From the NCBI RefSeq assembly GCF_024586455.1, contig NW_026089623.1, positions 186,001 through 250,000 on the forward strand: 64,000 nt of DNA, in the 5' to 3' direction. This document shows, in pieces, positions 11,016 through 21,057 of this stretch (position 1 is the stretch's first letter; every line of letters starts with the position of its first letter). The notes below the pieces were generated by a model. The model saw only the letters and a program-made list of their open reading frames with translations, searched no databases and was not told the origin of the DNA. The stretch comes from Bactrocera neohumeralis. Taxonomy: Eukaryota; Arthropoda; Insecta; Diptera; Tephritidae. The position numbers were made by a program, and so were the translations under genes.

Positions 11016-13292
11016 GTGATAGACGGAAGACACGTCTCCAGTGTTTTAGATGTGCGCGCGCTCCGAGGTCCTAACATCGACTCGGACCACTATCTTGTTG
11101 CAGCTAAGATTCGCACCCGCCTCTGTGCAGCAAAAAACTCGCGCCACCAAACACAAGGAAGGTTCGACGTCGAGAAGCTGCAATCACAACAGACAGCCGA
11201 ACGATTTTCTACTCGACTTGCACTCCTGCTCTCTGAGAGCACTCGTCAACAACTCGGTATAAGGGAACTGTGGGACGGCATTTCAAACTCCTTACCTACA
11301 GCTGCAACCGAAACCATTGGTTTTCGGAAAGTGCAAAAGAACAGCTGGTACTTCGAGGAGTGCCGTGTCGCAGCGGAGGGAAAACAGGCTGCCTACCTCG
11401 CAACGTTACGATCGACCACTACACGTGCGGGATGGGATAGATACCGAGAGTTGAAGAGGGAAGCGAGACGCATTTGTAGACAGAAGAAGAAAGAGGCCGA
11501 AATGCGTGAGTACGAAGAGCTTGATAAGCTGGCCGACAGGGGTAATGCTCGAAAATTCTACGAAAAAATGCGGCGGCTTACAGAAGGTTTCAAGACCGGA
11601 GCATACTCTTGTAGAACCCCCAAAGGTGATCTAGTCACTGATGCCCTGAGCATACTTAAATTATGGAGGGAACACTTCCCCAGCCTGCTGAATGGCAGTG
11701 AACGCGAAACACCAGGAGAAGGAGAACCCGATTCCCCAATCGATTACGATGGAGCAGACGTTCCATTACCCGACCATGAAGAAGTTCGAATAGCAATTGC
11801 CCGCCTGAAGAACAACAAAGCGGCAGGGGCCGACGGATTGCCGGCCGAGCTATTCAAACACGGCGGCGAAGAACTGATAAGGAGCTTGCATTAGCTTCTT
11901 TGTAAAATATGGTCAGACGAAAGCATGCCCAACGATTGGAATTTTAGTGTACTATGCCCAATCCATAAGAAAGGTGACCCCATAATCTGCGCCAACTACC
12001 GTGGGATTAGCCTCCTCAACATCGCATATAAGGTTCTATCAAGCGTATTGTGTGAAAGATTAAAGCCCACCGTCAACAAACTGATTGGACCTTATCAGTG
12101 TGGCTTCAGACCTGGAAAATCAACAGCCGACCAGATATTCACCATGCGCCAAATCTTGGAAAAGACCCGTGAAAGGAGAATCGGCACACACCACCTCTTC
12201 GTCGATCTCAAAGCTGCTTTCGACAGCACGAAAAGGAGCTGCCTTTATGCCGCGATGTCTGAATTTGGTATCCCCGCAAAACTGATACGGCTGTGTAAGC
12301 TGACGTTGAGCAACACCAAAAGCTCCGTCAGAATTTTGAAGAACCTCTCCGAGCCGTTCGATACCAAACGAGGTTTCAGACAAAGCAATGCCCTATCGTG
12401 TGACTTTTTCAACCTGCTTCTGGAGAAAATAGTTCGAGCTGCAGAACTTAATAGAGAAGGTACCATCTTTTATAAGAGTGTACAGCTGCTGGCGTATGCC
12501 GATGATATTGATATCATCGGCCTTAACACCCGCGCCGTTAGTTCTGCTTTCTCCAGACTGGACAAGGAAGCAAAACAAATGGATCTGGCAGTGAACGAGG
12601 GCAAGACGAAATATCTCCTGTTATCAAACAAACAGTCTTCGCACTCGCGACTTGGCACTCACGTCACTGTTGACAGTCATAACTTTGAAGTCGTAGATAA
12701 TTTCGTCTATCTTGGAACCAGCGTAAACACCACCAACAATGTCAGCCTAGAAATCCAACGCAGGATAACTCTTGCCAACAGGTGCTACTTCGGACTGAGT
12801 AGGCAATTGAGAAACAAAGTCCTCTCTCGACAAACAAAAACCAAACACTATAAGTCACTCATAATTCCCGTCCCGCTATATGGTGCAGAGGCTTGGACGA
12901 TGTCAACAACTGATGAGTCGACGTTGCGAGTTTTCGAGAGAAAAGTTCTGCGAAAGATTTATGGTCCTTTGCGCGTTGGCCACGGCGAATATCGCATTCG
13001 ATGGAACGATGAGCTGTACTAGATATATAACGACATTGACATAGTTCAGCGAATTAAAAGACAGCGGCTACGCTGGCTAGGTCATGTTGTCCGAATGGAC
13101 GGAAACACTCCAGCTCTGAAAGTATTCGACGCTGTACCCGCCGGGGGAAGCAGAGGAAGAGGAAGACCTCCACTCCGTTGGAAGGACCAGGTGGAGAAGG
13201 ACCTGGCTACGCTTGGAATATCCAATTGGCGCCACGTAGCGAAAAGAAGAAACGACTGGCGCGCTGTTGTTAACTCGGCTATAATCGCGTAA
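11016..13292 (+). pseudogene. RTE-like reverse transcriptase and C-terminal region
   Basis: Two long frames plus a tail encode the rest of the polyprotein. Frame 1 (11016-11894) ends LKNNKAAGADGLPAELFK, the RT entry motif. Frame 2 (11925-13022) carries ANYRGISLLN, GFRPGKSTADQI, FVDLKAAFDS and the catalytic AYADDIDII near 12500. A final piece (13095-13292) encodes GRGRPPLRWKDQVEKD. Two breaks are simple nonsense changes: TAG at 11892-11894, where the sister copy near 42580 reads CAG, and TAG at 13020-13022, where the copy near 25362 reads GAG. Frame 1 and frame 2 are otherwise continuous, so decay is by point mutation. Confidence 0.88.
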
Positions 13293-13561
13293 GCGGTGTC
13301 TACGCCAATTAAGAAGAAGATTTGCTCATAATGTTCTATTCTTTAAGAATAAATATTAAAAGAAAAATATTAAAGTTTTATATATAACCAATATTTTTGG
13401 GACAAGTTTTCCATACATTTTAAGAAAATAACACAGCGCAACCATTTTTCGAAAGGAAAAACGAGCGTTGCCACATCTTAAACACCAAATATGAAGGATT
13501 GGTTAACGACAGCGTTTTCTTTGTTTGTATTTTTCCATGATTCTTTTTTCGTTATTAATTA

Positions 13562-14815
13562 CTAGCTTACCCCGCAGCCGTTGTCCTGCGTGAAATTATG
13601 TGTTTTAAAATGAAAAGAAAGTTAAATTTATCATTTAATTTTTTTTTTTTCTTTCAATGTAACGCAGCTTGATAAACAACATTTTTTGGTTTCTGTTCCG
13701 GTGTACAGAAAAGATGGTTTTCCAACTCGTGAGCACGCCATGGCCGTGTGAAAAACATAACATTTCCAAATTTATGCCTCACACTATGCGACTATCTTTA
13801 GGTGATTGTCATCTCACATGCAATTTTCACTGGAAACGAAATACGTTTGAACTGAAATGGGAAATCGTTAGAACTCAAAGGAATTCGCAGAATCAAGCAT
13901 TCTGCCCCTTGTGTTCGATAAGTGCGTCACAATCAGTCGGGTTCCATTACACAGTTTCGTGGCATGATGATTGCGAAACATAATAACGACCGATCCTACT
14001 TTGAGACGCAAATGATGCGGTGGTATACCAAACCTGTCCAAAGAATTTAGAAATACCACTGGATAATTCACGGCGCCGTCTTCATTGTCAAGACGATCGA
14101 TCGATTTGTATGAGCGCAAGTCTCCCGGAATTTGACTTTGAATCTTCCAGTTTAAGTCAACAACATCGGTATTTTTGGCAGCTAACATTGCGCGTGCACT
14201 TAAGGAATCGTAGTTACGATAATTTCGACGATGCATTCCATGTATAATATCAGGGTATTTCCGAATAGAGCAACGTTCTCGTAAACGGATCACTGACGAA
14301 AGTTGAGAAAAAACTCGTCAATGTTAATTTTGTTGCTGGCGGTTTTTCCAGTGGCTGTACTGTATTCTTTGAGTTGAAATATACATTAATATAAACACAT
14401 AAATAGCATGGTTTGAATTTGGTTAGCATTTTCATTAATGTTTAAAATGAAAAAAGTTGTTGTAGTGACATAACTACAATATTTGGATATATGCTACCGC
14501 GGAGTCTTTTGTAGACATTATGATGTTCTTCAATATTGTTGTACATTATTTTGTTCTATCGCTAATAGTTTCGGCAGCGCATTCGACGAAAGACATTTGA
14601 AGACTCATTTTTCTACACCTTCGGTTACATTGTTCAAATTTTACCAATGATCCCTAATTTTTTTCAAAATGAAATGTAGCCTATGTCAAATTGGAAGAAT
14701 GTAGCATTTTATTGGTGAAAGAATTTTTTAAATCGGCCCAGTACTTTTTGAGCCTATTCATTACAAACATACAAAAATAGGTACAAATCTTTCCTCTTTA
14801 TAATATTAGTGTAGA
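13562..14815 (-). mobile_element. Helitron, 1254 bp, both termini intact
   Basis: Read on the minus strand, the element starts TCTACACTAATATTATAAAG, the canonical insect Helitron 5' end, at 14815. It finishes with a CGCAG...CTGCG hairpin followed by GGGTAAGCTAG at 13562, the expected 3' hairpin plus CTAG. The host bases are A on the 5' side and T on the 3' side, the normal AT target, and there is no TSD. It splits the second copy of the minisatellite TIR element at an ATTAATTA site that is present uninterrupted near 4080-4095. Only the C-terminal end of the helicase remains, so it is non-autonomous. Confidence 0.92.
13868..14293 (-). pseudogene. Helitron helicase, C-terminal fragment
   Basis: The fragment covers the last conserved blocks of the Helitron Rep/helicase: NYPVVFLNSLDRFGIPPHHL, LRLKVGSVVIMFRN and CNGTRLIVTHL. 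These match the PIF1-type helicase end of rolling-circle transposases. The Rep nuclease and the Walker motifs are absent. The N-terminal 50 residues of the open frame are less typical and may include frame drift. Confidence 0.85.
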
Positions 14816-14855
14816 TAAAAAAAATTATTTTTTAAGCTATAGTTGAGAATGTAAA

Positions 14856-14958
14856 GTACTCCTTTCAGCATTGCAGGCCTTTGGCCGCGCTCTAAAAAAA
14901 TAACCCTGGTCGAGCAAATACTCGGGGTGACTGAAGTACTTTTGGGTAGTACTCCTTA
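14856..14958 (-). repeat. Single unit of the 93-bp minisatellite, inverted
   Basis: In reverse complement the block holds AAAGTACTTCAGTCACCCC, CTCGACCAGGGTTATTTTTT and GCGGCCAAAGGCC, the same order as each unit at 3494-3905. A more degenerate partial unit follows to about 15000. This shows that the minisatellite belongs to the TIR element, and that copy number varies between element copies. Confidence 0.85.
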
Positions 14959-15486
14959 AAAAAAATCTTGACCGAGCCAATAACCGGGGTAACCTAAATA
15001 TTTTATTATTTTTTACGTAATATTATTATATAATATGACTTATTTGTTTATTAAATTTAAATAAGAAAAAAATCATATGCATCGAAAGAGAATTTATACT
15101 CTATACTTTATTACGTAATATAATATTATTATACAAGTATAATATTATTACAGTAGACGTTCTTAGAACTCTCAGAAATTAGAACTTCCAGAAATTAGAA
15201 CCAGAGTTTTTAATGCATTGGACGCTCTAAAATTAGAACTTGAGGTTCTAATTTCTGAGAGTTTTTTTTTAATTTTTAACACAAGGGAATTCTCATTCTC
15301 GGTTTTTATTTTACTGAACAAAGGTAAAATATAAAGGGGAATCCCCAAGTTATACGAGCATATTTAATTCCTTTTTAGTTTTTGTTTTGCCATATTTTTG
15401 GTGTTTTTGTCATACGTATGTGAAATATGATACGCGTGGACATATTCTGCTAGACTCTACCGAAAACTAAAAGTAACTTACTAAAA

Positions 15487-15766
15487 ATGTTAAATAAAAG
15501 TAAAAAAAACCACTTTATCTTTGGAAACCAAAGTAAAGATATTGGAAAAGCTGGACAAAGGAGTTCAAGGGAATCGTCTAGCGCTGGATTTCAATGTGAG
15601 CAAATCTGCCATCAGCTATATCAAGTCAATAGATCATCTATATTAAATGCTGTTTCCAGCTCTTATCAGGAAGCATCAAATAAAACTATGCATAGTGCCG
15701 AATATTCGAAAATGGAAAGTCGTCTTTATCAGTGGTTTTTAAAACAACGCGAAAGGAAGTGTACAT
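15487..15766 (+). pseudogene. Tigger/pogo transposase, N-terminal part
   Basis: The frame starting MLNKSKKNHFIFGNQSKDIG resembles the pogo/CENP-B N-terminus. It ends with MESRLYQWFLKQRERKCTL, the start of the CENP-B helix-turn-helix block that binds the element's ends. Exactly here the 2.9 kb hAT-type element is inserted. The protein continues after it at 18694 with TGTILKEKAKQIFGEEYSY. Confidence 0.82.
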
Positions 15767-15940
15767 TAGGGTGGGTCGATTCCGGACTTTTTTCGATTCG
15801 GTATTTCTAATAGCGGAAAAATTGCCTTAGTACTTCCTGATTCCAATGCAACTTTTTGTTTTGAGATCGGATTGCATCTTCAACCCCAACTCCGGCCTCC
15901 CAAGCCCAAACCAACCAACCAACCATATGTCAGGCTTGTT

Positions 15941-18242
15941 TTAGTCTGAATATGTGTCAAATTTGTTGATAAAATCAGATTTTGTACTAAACTTTGGCAC
16001 TTGTTGCCTAGATTTCAGTGTAGAGCGTATAAAATGATCACGAGATTGGGGGCCAATAACTTTAGAAGATGTCTGTGTCACCAGTTTGACGGTTCTCTCG
16101 ACTGCTACGGCGTGAGAGGGGAATTCACTAAATTTCCATACCTCTGCAGTGTCTCCCGACAGCCCTTTTATGAAACTGAACAAAGAACTGGTGGAACAGT
16201 CAAGGTAATAGTCTTGCAGTTAATCATATCATAATAATTATTAGCTTTGAAATTCAGCTTTGGCACTTTATTACATCTAACCCTTCTATTTACAGTGTCA
16301 GACTCTGCTTCTCTGGCTGCCAGAAGACGGCCAAGGGCCAACTTTCTGACCTCTATTCGTTCGTCAGTCATCATACTAAGGAGAATGTTTTCTGGAAGAG
16401 CAAAGAAAGCATTCTGTTGAATGGATGAATCGACAACCTTGCGCAGTTTAGCAGGTAAGTATCTCGACCTTCGAATTGCAGCATAGAGATGGCGTGAGCC
16501 ATCTTTGATTGAACTGTTGAATCTTATTGAGAACCACAAAGGTGAGTAAACTGTAAGTATGTACTTGACCAAAATCTTTATTTCCTTTGTTGGTTTGTCA
16601 GTAGAAATGTATAATCTCAGAATTCTATTTGCACAGGTGAGCCAGCGAGATTTGCACATGTTACCTGGATGCATCGACGCTAAGTCTGAGGAACATTGAC
16701 CGGAAATATCAGCTTCTGATATTTTATAGAAATAAGCTTGGTCTGTGCTAAGTTGGGTCGGGTTAATAACCTCAGAAGGTAATTGGCAGGATGGAAAACT
16801 TTCAAATTTGACAACAGGCAACTTCTCACAATCAGGGAGCAGTTTACCTATGTCGCCAGAGAATGTAGTTGGACTCTTAGAGACACCTTCTATGTGTTCG
16901 AAAAGAGCACGAAATGGAAGTTCGTTGGAATGTAGAAGACAAACAACCCACTGTAATGCCCTACCTATTCTTTCTTCTAGTTTCCGAATGATTCCACCTT
17001 TCCAACCTGTGTTCGTGTTGGTGCCATCAGCACCGACAACTTCTAGATGTTCCACATCAACTGAATTGTCTTGTAAATGTTGTCATATAGCGTGCGTCTC
17101 ATCCTCAGCTGACCCGGAAGGAGAGGTGACGTGGCCAAAATATTGACAACCAGGTTCCGCTATAAGAGAAATATGTTCCTCTTTGACAGTGTCGCGGTAG
17201 TACTTTTCACCTTCGCTGACTTGTGGAAGTGTATTGTCTTTGCGGCCGTCAAACTACAGCCTATATACAGGGTAAATACTTTCGGTGTTTTGGAGCTTAA
17301 CTCCAACACTTTTTTTGCCCGACTAATCTTGCATTTGTCAGTGACAAAGCTAGCCTGATCAAACCTGCTTTTTTTGGCATCCAGAAAAGCAGATGAAACA
17401 ATCAAGGCTGCTCTATCACTTATTCTAAATCTTTGGGCAGCTAAAGCAGTGTGTTCTAATACTAGTGTGTTTTGTTTGGTTTTAGAGGATGGAAGAGAAA
17501 ATTCATCATCAGCATCGTTTTTGGAAGAATCCATGTGCGACGCACCTACATTGTTGTCGTCTGTATGAGAGTCTGGCTGATCTGAATGGTCACGTGTTCT
17601 AGCTGATACTTTTCTGGTAAGTGTTGATGTTGAATGACGTTTTGAAAGCTTTTCTTTACGTTCATTTTTCTTTGTAATCTTTTTTGTTTCAGGTAGATCA
17701 ACACTTCCAATGCGACCAATTCTTCTGGTTCTCTGGTCCAAGAGAAATGGTTGTTCATTGATAGGAACTTTCCTTTCCTTTGGACAAGTGCAAGAAGAAA
17801 AATAAATGCATTTACAAGCATCGATGTCAAATAATTTTCCGGCAGAAGAGACAAAGTCGTCTCTTTTAGAGCTCAAACCTATTGGGTTCCTTAAAAATAT
17901 TTGTTTAAGAGTCAGAAATTTCTTATGGTATGTGGTGAGCATTTGTACAACTCTGGTGTGTGAAACTATCGGAATAGATGACTTTTTGAAAGTATTTTCA
18001 ACCTTTTTTGCAACTATTTCTGTAACCTCTTTACTCCTAGGTTCATAGTTGTCGCCTCGGAGTCGCCCTATACGAAATCTTTCAAACTGATAACACAAAA
18101 GAACATCCTGGTAAGTAGGTAACTGGGACTCAGAGAGATTGTACGGATATATGCCAAACACAGGACACTTCTGTCTAAATTTAAATTTAGATACAGACAT
18201 TTTGAGTTCTGTGTTCTGTTGAGAGAATATAAGTGATAGCAC
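15941..18242 (-). pseudogene. Putative DDE transposase of an uncharacterised metazoan family
   Basis: From 18242 the frame has PVFGIYPYNLSESQLPTYQD, LLCYQFERFR and then a cysteine motif FDIDACKCIYFSSCTC followed by KVPINEQPFLLDQRTRRIG. After 17055 it reads VVGADGTNTNTGWKGG, LQWVVCLLHSNELPFR and CKSRWLTCANRILRLYIS. The Asp in GADGTN and the LHSNELP block look like parts of an RNase-H-type core. I recall similar uncharacterised proteins in aphid and cnidarian genomes, which is memory, not a search. The frame changes near 17240, a TGA replaces a probable Trp codon near 17086, and another shift lies near 16170. Confidence 0.72.
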
Positions 18243-18480
18243 TCGGCGAAATCAACGACAAGAGTGAAGGAACTTGATGAAAAAATATTTATGTGGAGAC
18301 CAGTCCGAACGTGTCGTATGGCGCAGGGAAATGAATGTAAGTGATAGAACTCGGCGAAATCACCGACAAGAGTGAAGGAACTCGATGAAAAAATATATGT
18401 GTGTGGAGACCTATCCGAACGTGTCCTTTGGCGTAGGTGAATGAATGTGAGTGATAGCACTCGGCGAAATCAACGTCAAG
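18231..18480. repeat. About 109-bp tandem repeat upstream of the transposase gene
   Basis: The word AGTGATAG(C/A)ACTCGGCGAAATCA recurs at 18231, 18339 and 18449 (spacings 108 and 110), with matching GAGTGAAGGAACT(T/C)GATG and CCGAACGTGTC words inside. About 2.3 units are present. The array sits between the transposase start and the right TIR, where a promoter or transposase-binding region would be expected. Confidence 0.88.
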
Positions 18481-18693
18481 AAGTGTGGCCGCAAGCCGAT
18501 TTTCACCTTGCGCTGTGGCGCGCCGCATTTTTGCTCGTATCTCGGGAACGGTTCGTCCTACGGCCATGATCTCATATACCATTTCGGTAGCAAATGACGT
18601 GAGAAATAACTTTTGTTTTATACTACTAAGTACAACTTTTCCGCACTATTAGAAATCCCGAATCGAAAAAAGTCCGGAATCGACCCACCCTAG

Positions 18694-19697
18694 TGTACAT
18701 TGACAGGAACAATATTAAAGGAAAAAGCTAAACAAATTTTTGGTGAAGAATATAGTTATTGGAAAAGCCAAAACTTCATTACAACTTTTCCAAAAATGCT
18801 TGGATGACGTTTCGGATCTTTCATGATTGGTTTCACAAGATATTTATGTATTAATGAAGTAAGAGGAAATAATTTTGCTTTAATTTCTTTAATTTTAAAA
18901 TATTTTTTTGTTTACAGGTTATCCAGTTTTCTCAAAAAAATAACTTGCCTCCGAAGGCTCATTTGCTTATTAATAACTGCTCCGCGCATGCACCAATTGA
19001 GCATCTTCAAAGCTAAGATGGCAACATAGTTGCATATTTCTTGCCGCCAAATGTGACAGCAGCTGTGCAACCAATGGATCAAAATCCCATAAAGTTAACA
19101 AAACTTGTTTTCAGAAGTAAGTTACTTGCTGAAATATAGCTGAAGGTGGTGTACTGAATAGTCTGTTGAAATCCCATTCCATCCGAAAGGCAATAATATT
19201 TCTGAAACAAGCTTGGGATGAGATAACGCAAACAGTGATGAGGAATTCTTGGTCAAAGTTGTTAAATTGGGACTCTGACCAATACGACAGCGATGATGAT
19301 ATTCCACTAGCCCAGTTGCTTAACAAAAATGAGGACTGCAATGAAGCTCTCCAAATAAATCAAACTCTTTTAACAGAAATTGATTCAAACAGTTTCATGT
19401 GTATTGATGACATCGAGAAATGGAATGAAGATGAGTTTGAAGACGGAACTGGTTATGATCTAAGTAGCGGTGATGAGTCTCTGATAGCAGTGAAGACGAT
19501 CTTGTTGATTACACACCAGTTATTTCAAATGCTATAGCTTTGAAAGCGTTAATAATTTAATAAATTGGTGCAACAAGAGTGAATTGTCTTCCAGTAAGCA
19601 CATGGTCAATCTTTTGGCCCTCCGTATCGATATTGTTATATCGGATTTAAAGAAACCAACAAATATTACTGATTATATGTCATACAAAAATTAATTT
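18694..19697 (+). pseudogene. Tigger/pogo transposase, C-terminal part
   Basis: After the hAT-type insertion the frame continues TGTILKEKAKQIFGEE. A stretch at 18840-18917 looks like a short intron (GTAAGAGG...TTTACAG). It is followed by KAHLLINNCSAHAP, where a catalytic Asp appears changed to Asn, and FLPPNVTAAVQPMDQ, a hallmark of Tigger. The open frame from 19166 holds FLKQAWDEITQTVMRNSWSK, the usual Tigger C-terminal helix. The end DLKKPTNITDYMSYKN resembles the PIP-box-like Tigger tail. Multiple stops make it dead. Confidence 0.82.
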
Positions 19698-20687
19698 TGA
19701 ACTGAGCCCTTATCCTGAATTTTTAATTAATTTCTGAAATTTTAAGTTGTATTTTTTTTTAATAATTGTTATGTAATGGACTGAATTGTTATGTTTTTAA
19801 ATAAAATAAGAAAATAAATAAAAAAAATGTTTTTATATAGCTTTGGAAGTGGCTTAACTCTTAGTTTTAGTATTTACGTTAAAAAAAAACGTCCAGAACT
19901 ACCCCAAAAACAAAGTGGTTCCAATTTCCGAGTGTCGTAAATCCTTCTACATGAACATTTATAAGAAGGCAGCGACATAACAATGGCCGGCATGTACACA
20001 AGACAACACAGCTGTCCATTTTGCATGTACACAATTTCGTTGAGCTCATACTAATACCTTTCGTTAGACGAATGCTGTTAGAATAAAGCTTAGTACGCAG
20101 CTCTCAAGAAACGTAAAAACTTCATATAAAAAAACGCTTAAGAAACGGTCAAGAAACTTTCCTGCGATAAATTTACTTGTGCTAGTACGCAGCTCTCAAG
20201 AAATCTAGTACTAATTTTTGATACTTTTTTCAGTAAAATGTAAATTTGGCAAACATGGTTTTGCGAAGAAACATCAAATCAACAATTGTTTCTTGAAGGA
20301 AATTCGAAGTAATCGTCAAATTCATCCTAAATTAGTTGAAATCATTATTATGAAGAATATTCCATTTTGAAATGTTGTATAAAACCTACCAATCATCAAC
20401 AACATTTCTTAAACCTTAATGAAAATATTTATGTTACCATATAAATTATTAAAACACTTGTTGAGTTTTAATCTTTTTTATTTCGCTTGTTTACACAGCC
20501 GTTTGTATCGGTCGAGTTATTACAACTGATTTGCTTAATAAAATATTGCGACGACTACGCCTAAATACCTGACTCTTTGTTTTACCTGTCAGTTGCTGCA
20601 CATGTTTTGCCGTGTGACTTGCAAAATGCAATTCGGCAATTTACCTCTTGCTTTTCCGCTGTAACGATGTTGTTGTTGTCACGCGCT

Positions 20688-20935
20688 ACCTAGTCGACGC
20701 TTCGTCATCAGTATCGGTGGGAGAGTTGTTGTTAGCTATTTCCACACTCAAACCTGCCGACGCACCGTCAGCAATATCGGTGGGAGTGGAGTGTTGACCG
20801 GATACGTGTTTACCTAGTCGACGCTTCGTCATCAGTATCGGTGGGAGAGTTGTTGTTAGCTATTTCCACACTCAAACCTGCCGACGCATCGTCAGCAATA
20901 TCGGTGGGAGTGGAGTGTTGACCGGATACGTGTTT
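20688..20935. repeat. 124-bp tandem duplication in the gypsy 3' region
   Basis: ACCTAGTCGACGCTTCGTCA starts at 20688 and again at 20812. The two units are nearly identical, with one visible difference, CACCGTCAG versus CATCGTCAG. Within each unit CAGTATCGGTGGGAG and CAATATCGGTGGGAG make a shorter internal repeat. It lies between the end of the RNase H region and the left end of the element, where U3 enhancer repeats would be expected in an LTR. Confidence 0.93.
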
Positions 20936-21057
20936 ACCGGTGTTAACTCGTGGCATATCTTGCAATTAGAAATTATTTCCCTCAAAATTTGCCGTATTTC
21001 GGGGAAATAATAACTTTCAAGGACTTGTTCCTAGTTTTCGCGGAGTGACCGATGAGC

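Larger units (their letters stand above)
10112..13318 (+). mobile_element. RTE-like non-LTR retrotransposon, near full length, degenerate
   Basis: A single endonuclease-reverse-transcriptase element that ends not in poly(A) but in a short AAGAAGAAG tail, as RTE-type elements do. Its 5' end is truncated relative to the copy at 24894-25663, which carries about 80 more bases of leader. Other copies or pieces lie at 24894-25663, 31107-31246, 42385-43062 and 44452-45483, so the family is abundant here. Several stops and frame changes make this copy dead. Confidence 0.85.
7812..15150 (-). mobile_element. Second copy of the minisatellite TIR element, split by later insertions
   Basis: Three blocks match the 2912-4539 element in reverse complement and in order: 7812-8135 (its right TIR and subterminal part), about 13440-13561, and 14816-15148 (one degenerate minisatellite unit plus the AT-rich flank). 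The intervening DNA is a 5.3 kb block ending in an RTE-like LINE and a Helitron with exact borders. The far TIR is missing; the homology fades near 15130, where a Tigger element begins. Colinearity is the evidence that the three blocks are one insertion. That they come from a single event remains inference. Confidence 0.7.
15767..18692 (-). mobile_element. hAT-type transposon of an unfamiliar family, complete ends
   Basis: A long TIR (at least 35 bp) begins TAGGGTGGGTCGATTCCGG at both ends. It is flanked by a perfect 8-bp TSD GTGTACAT at 15759-15766 and 18693-18700. Removing the element restores the reading frame of the Tigger transposase, which confirms the borders. TAGGG plus an 8-bp TSD points to the hAT superfamily, although the encoded protein does not show the familiar hAT dimerisation block. 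The element is nearly complete, but its gene carries at least two breaks. Confidence 0.9.
15151..19952 (+). mobile_element. Tigger/pogo-type transposon, split by a hAT-type element
   Basis: The left end CAGTAGACGTTCTTAGAACT follows a TA at 15149-15150. The right end near 19920-19952, read inward, shows a related but mutated GTAGAAGG...TTACGACACTCGG repeat, so the TIR is imperfect. Inside are the N- and C-terminal parts of a CENP-B-type transposase. The catalytic centre is largely deleted. A second internal inverted repeat (AACTCTCAGAAATTAGAACT with GGTTCTAATTTCTGAGAGTT) lies within the first 115 bp. The right border is less certain than the left. Confidence 0.75.

Noticed and set aside
12085..12658. 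Several 60-90 codon frames on both strands
   Set aside because: They lie wholly within the RTE reverse transcriptase and carry no motif in their own frame.
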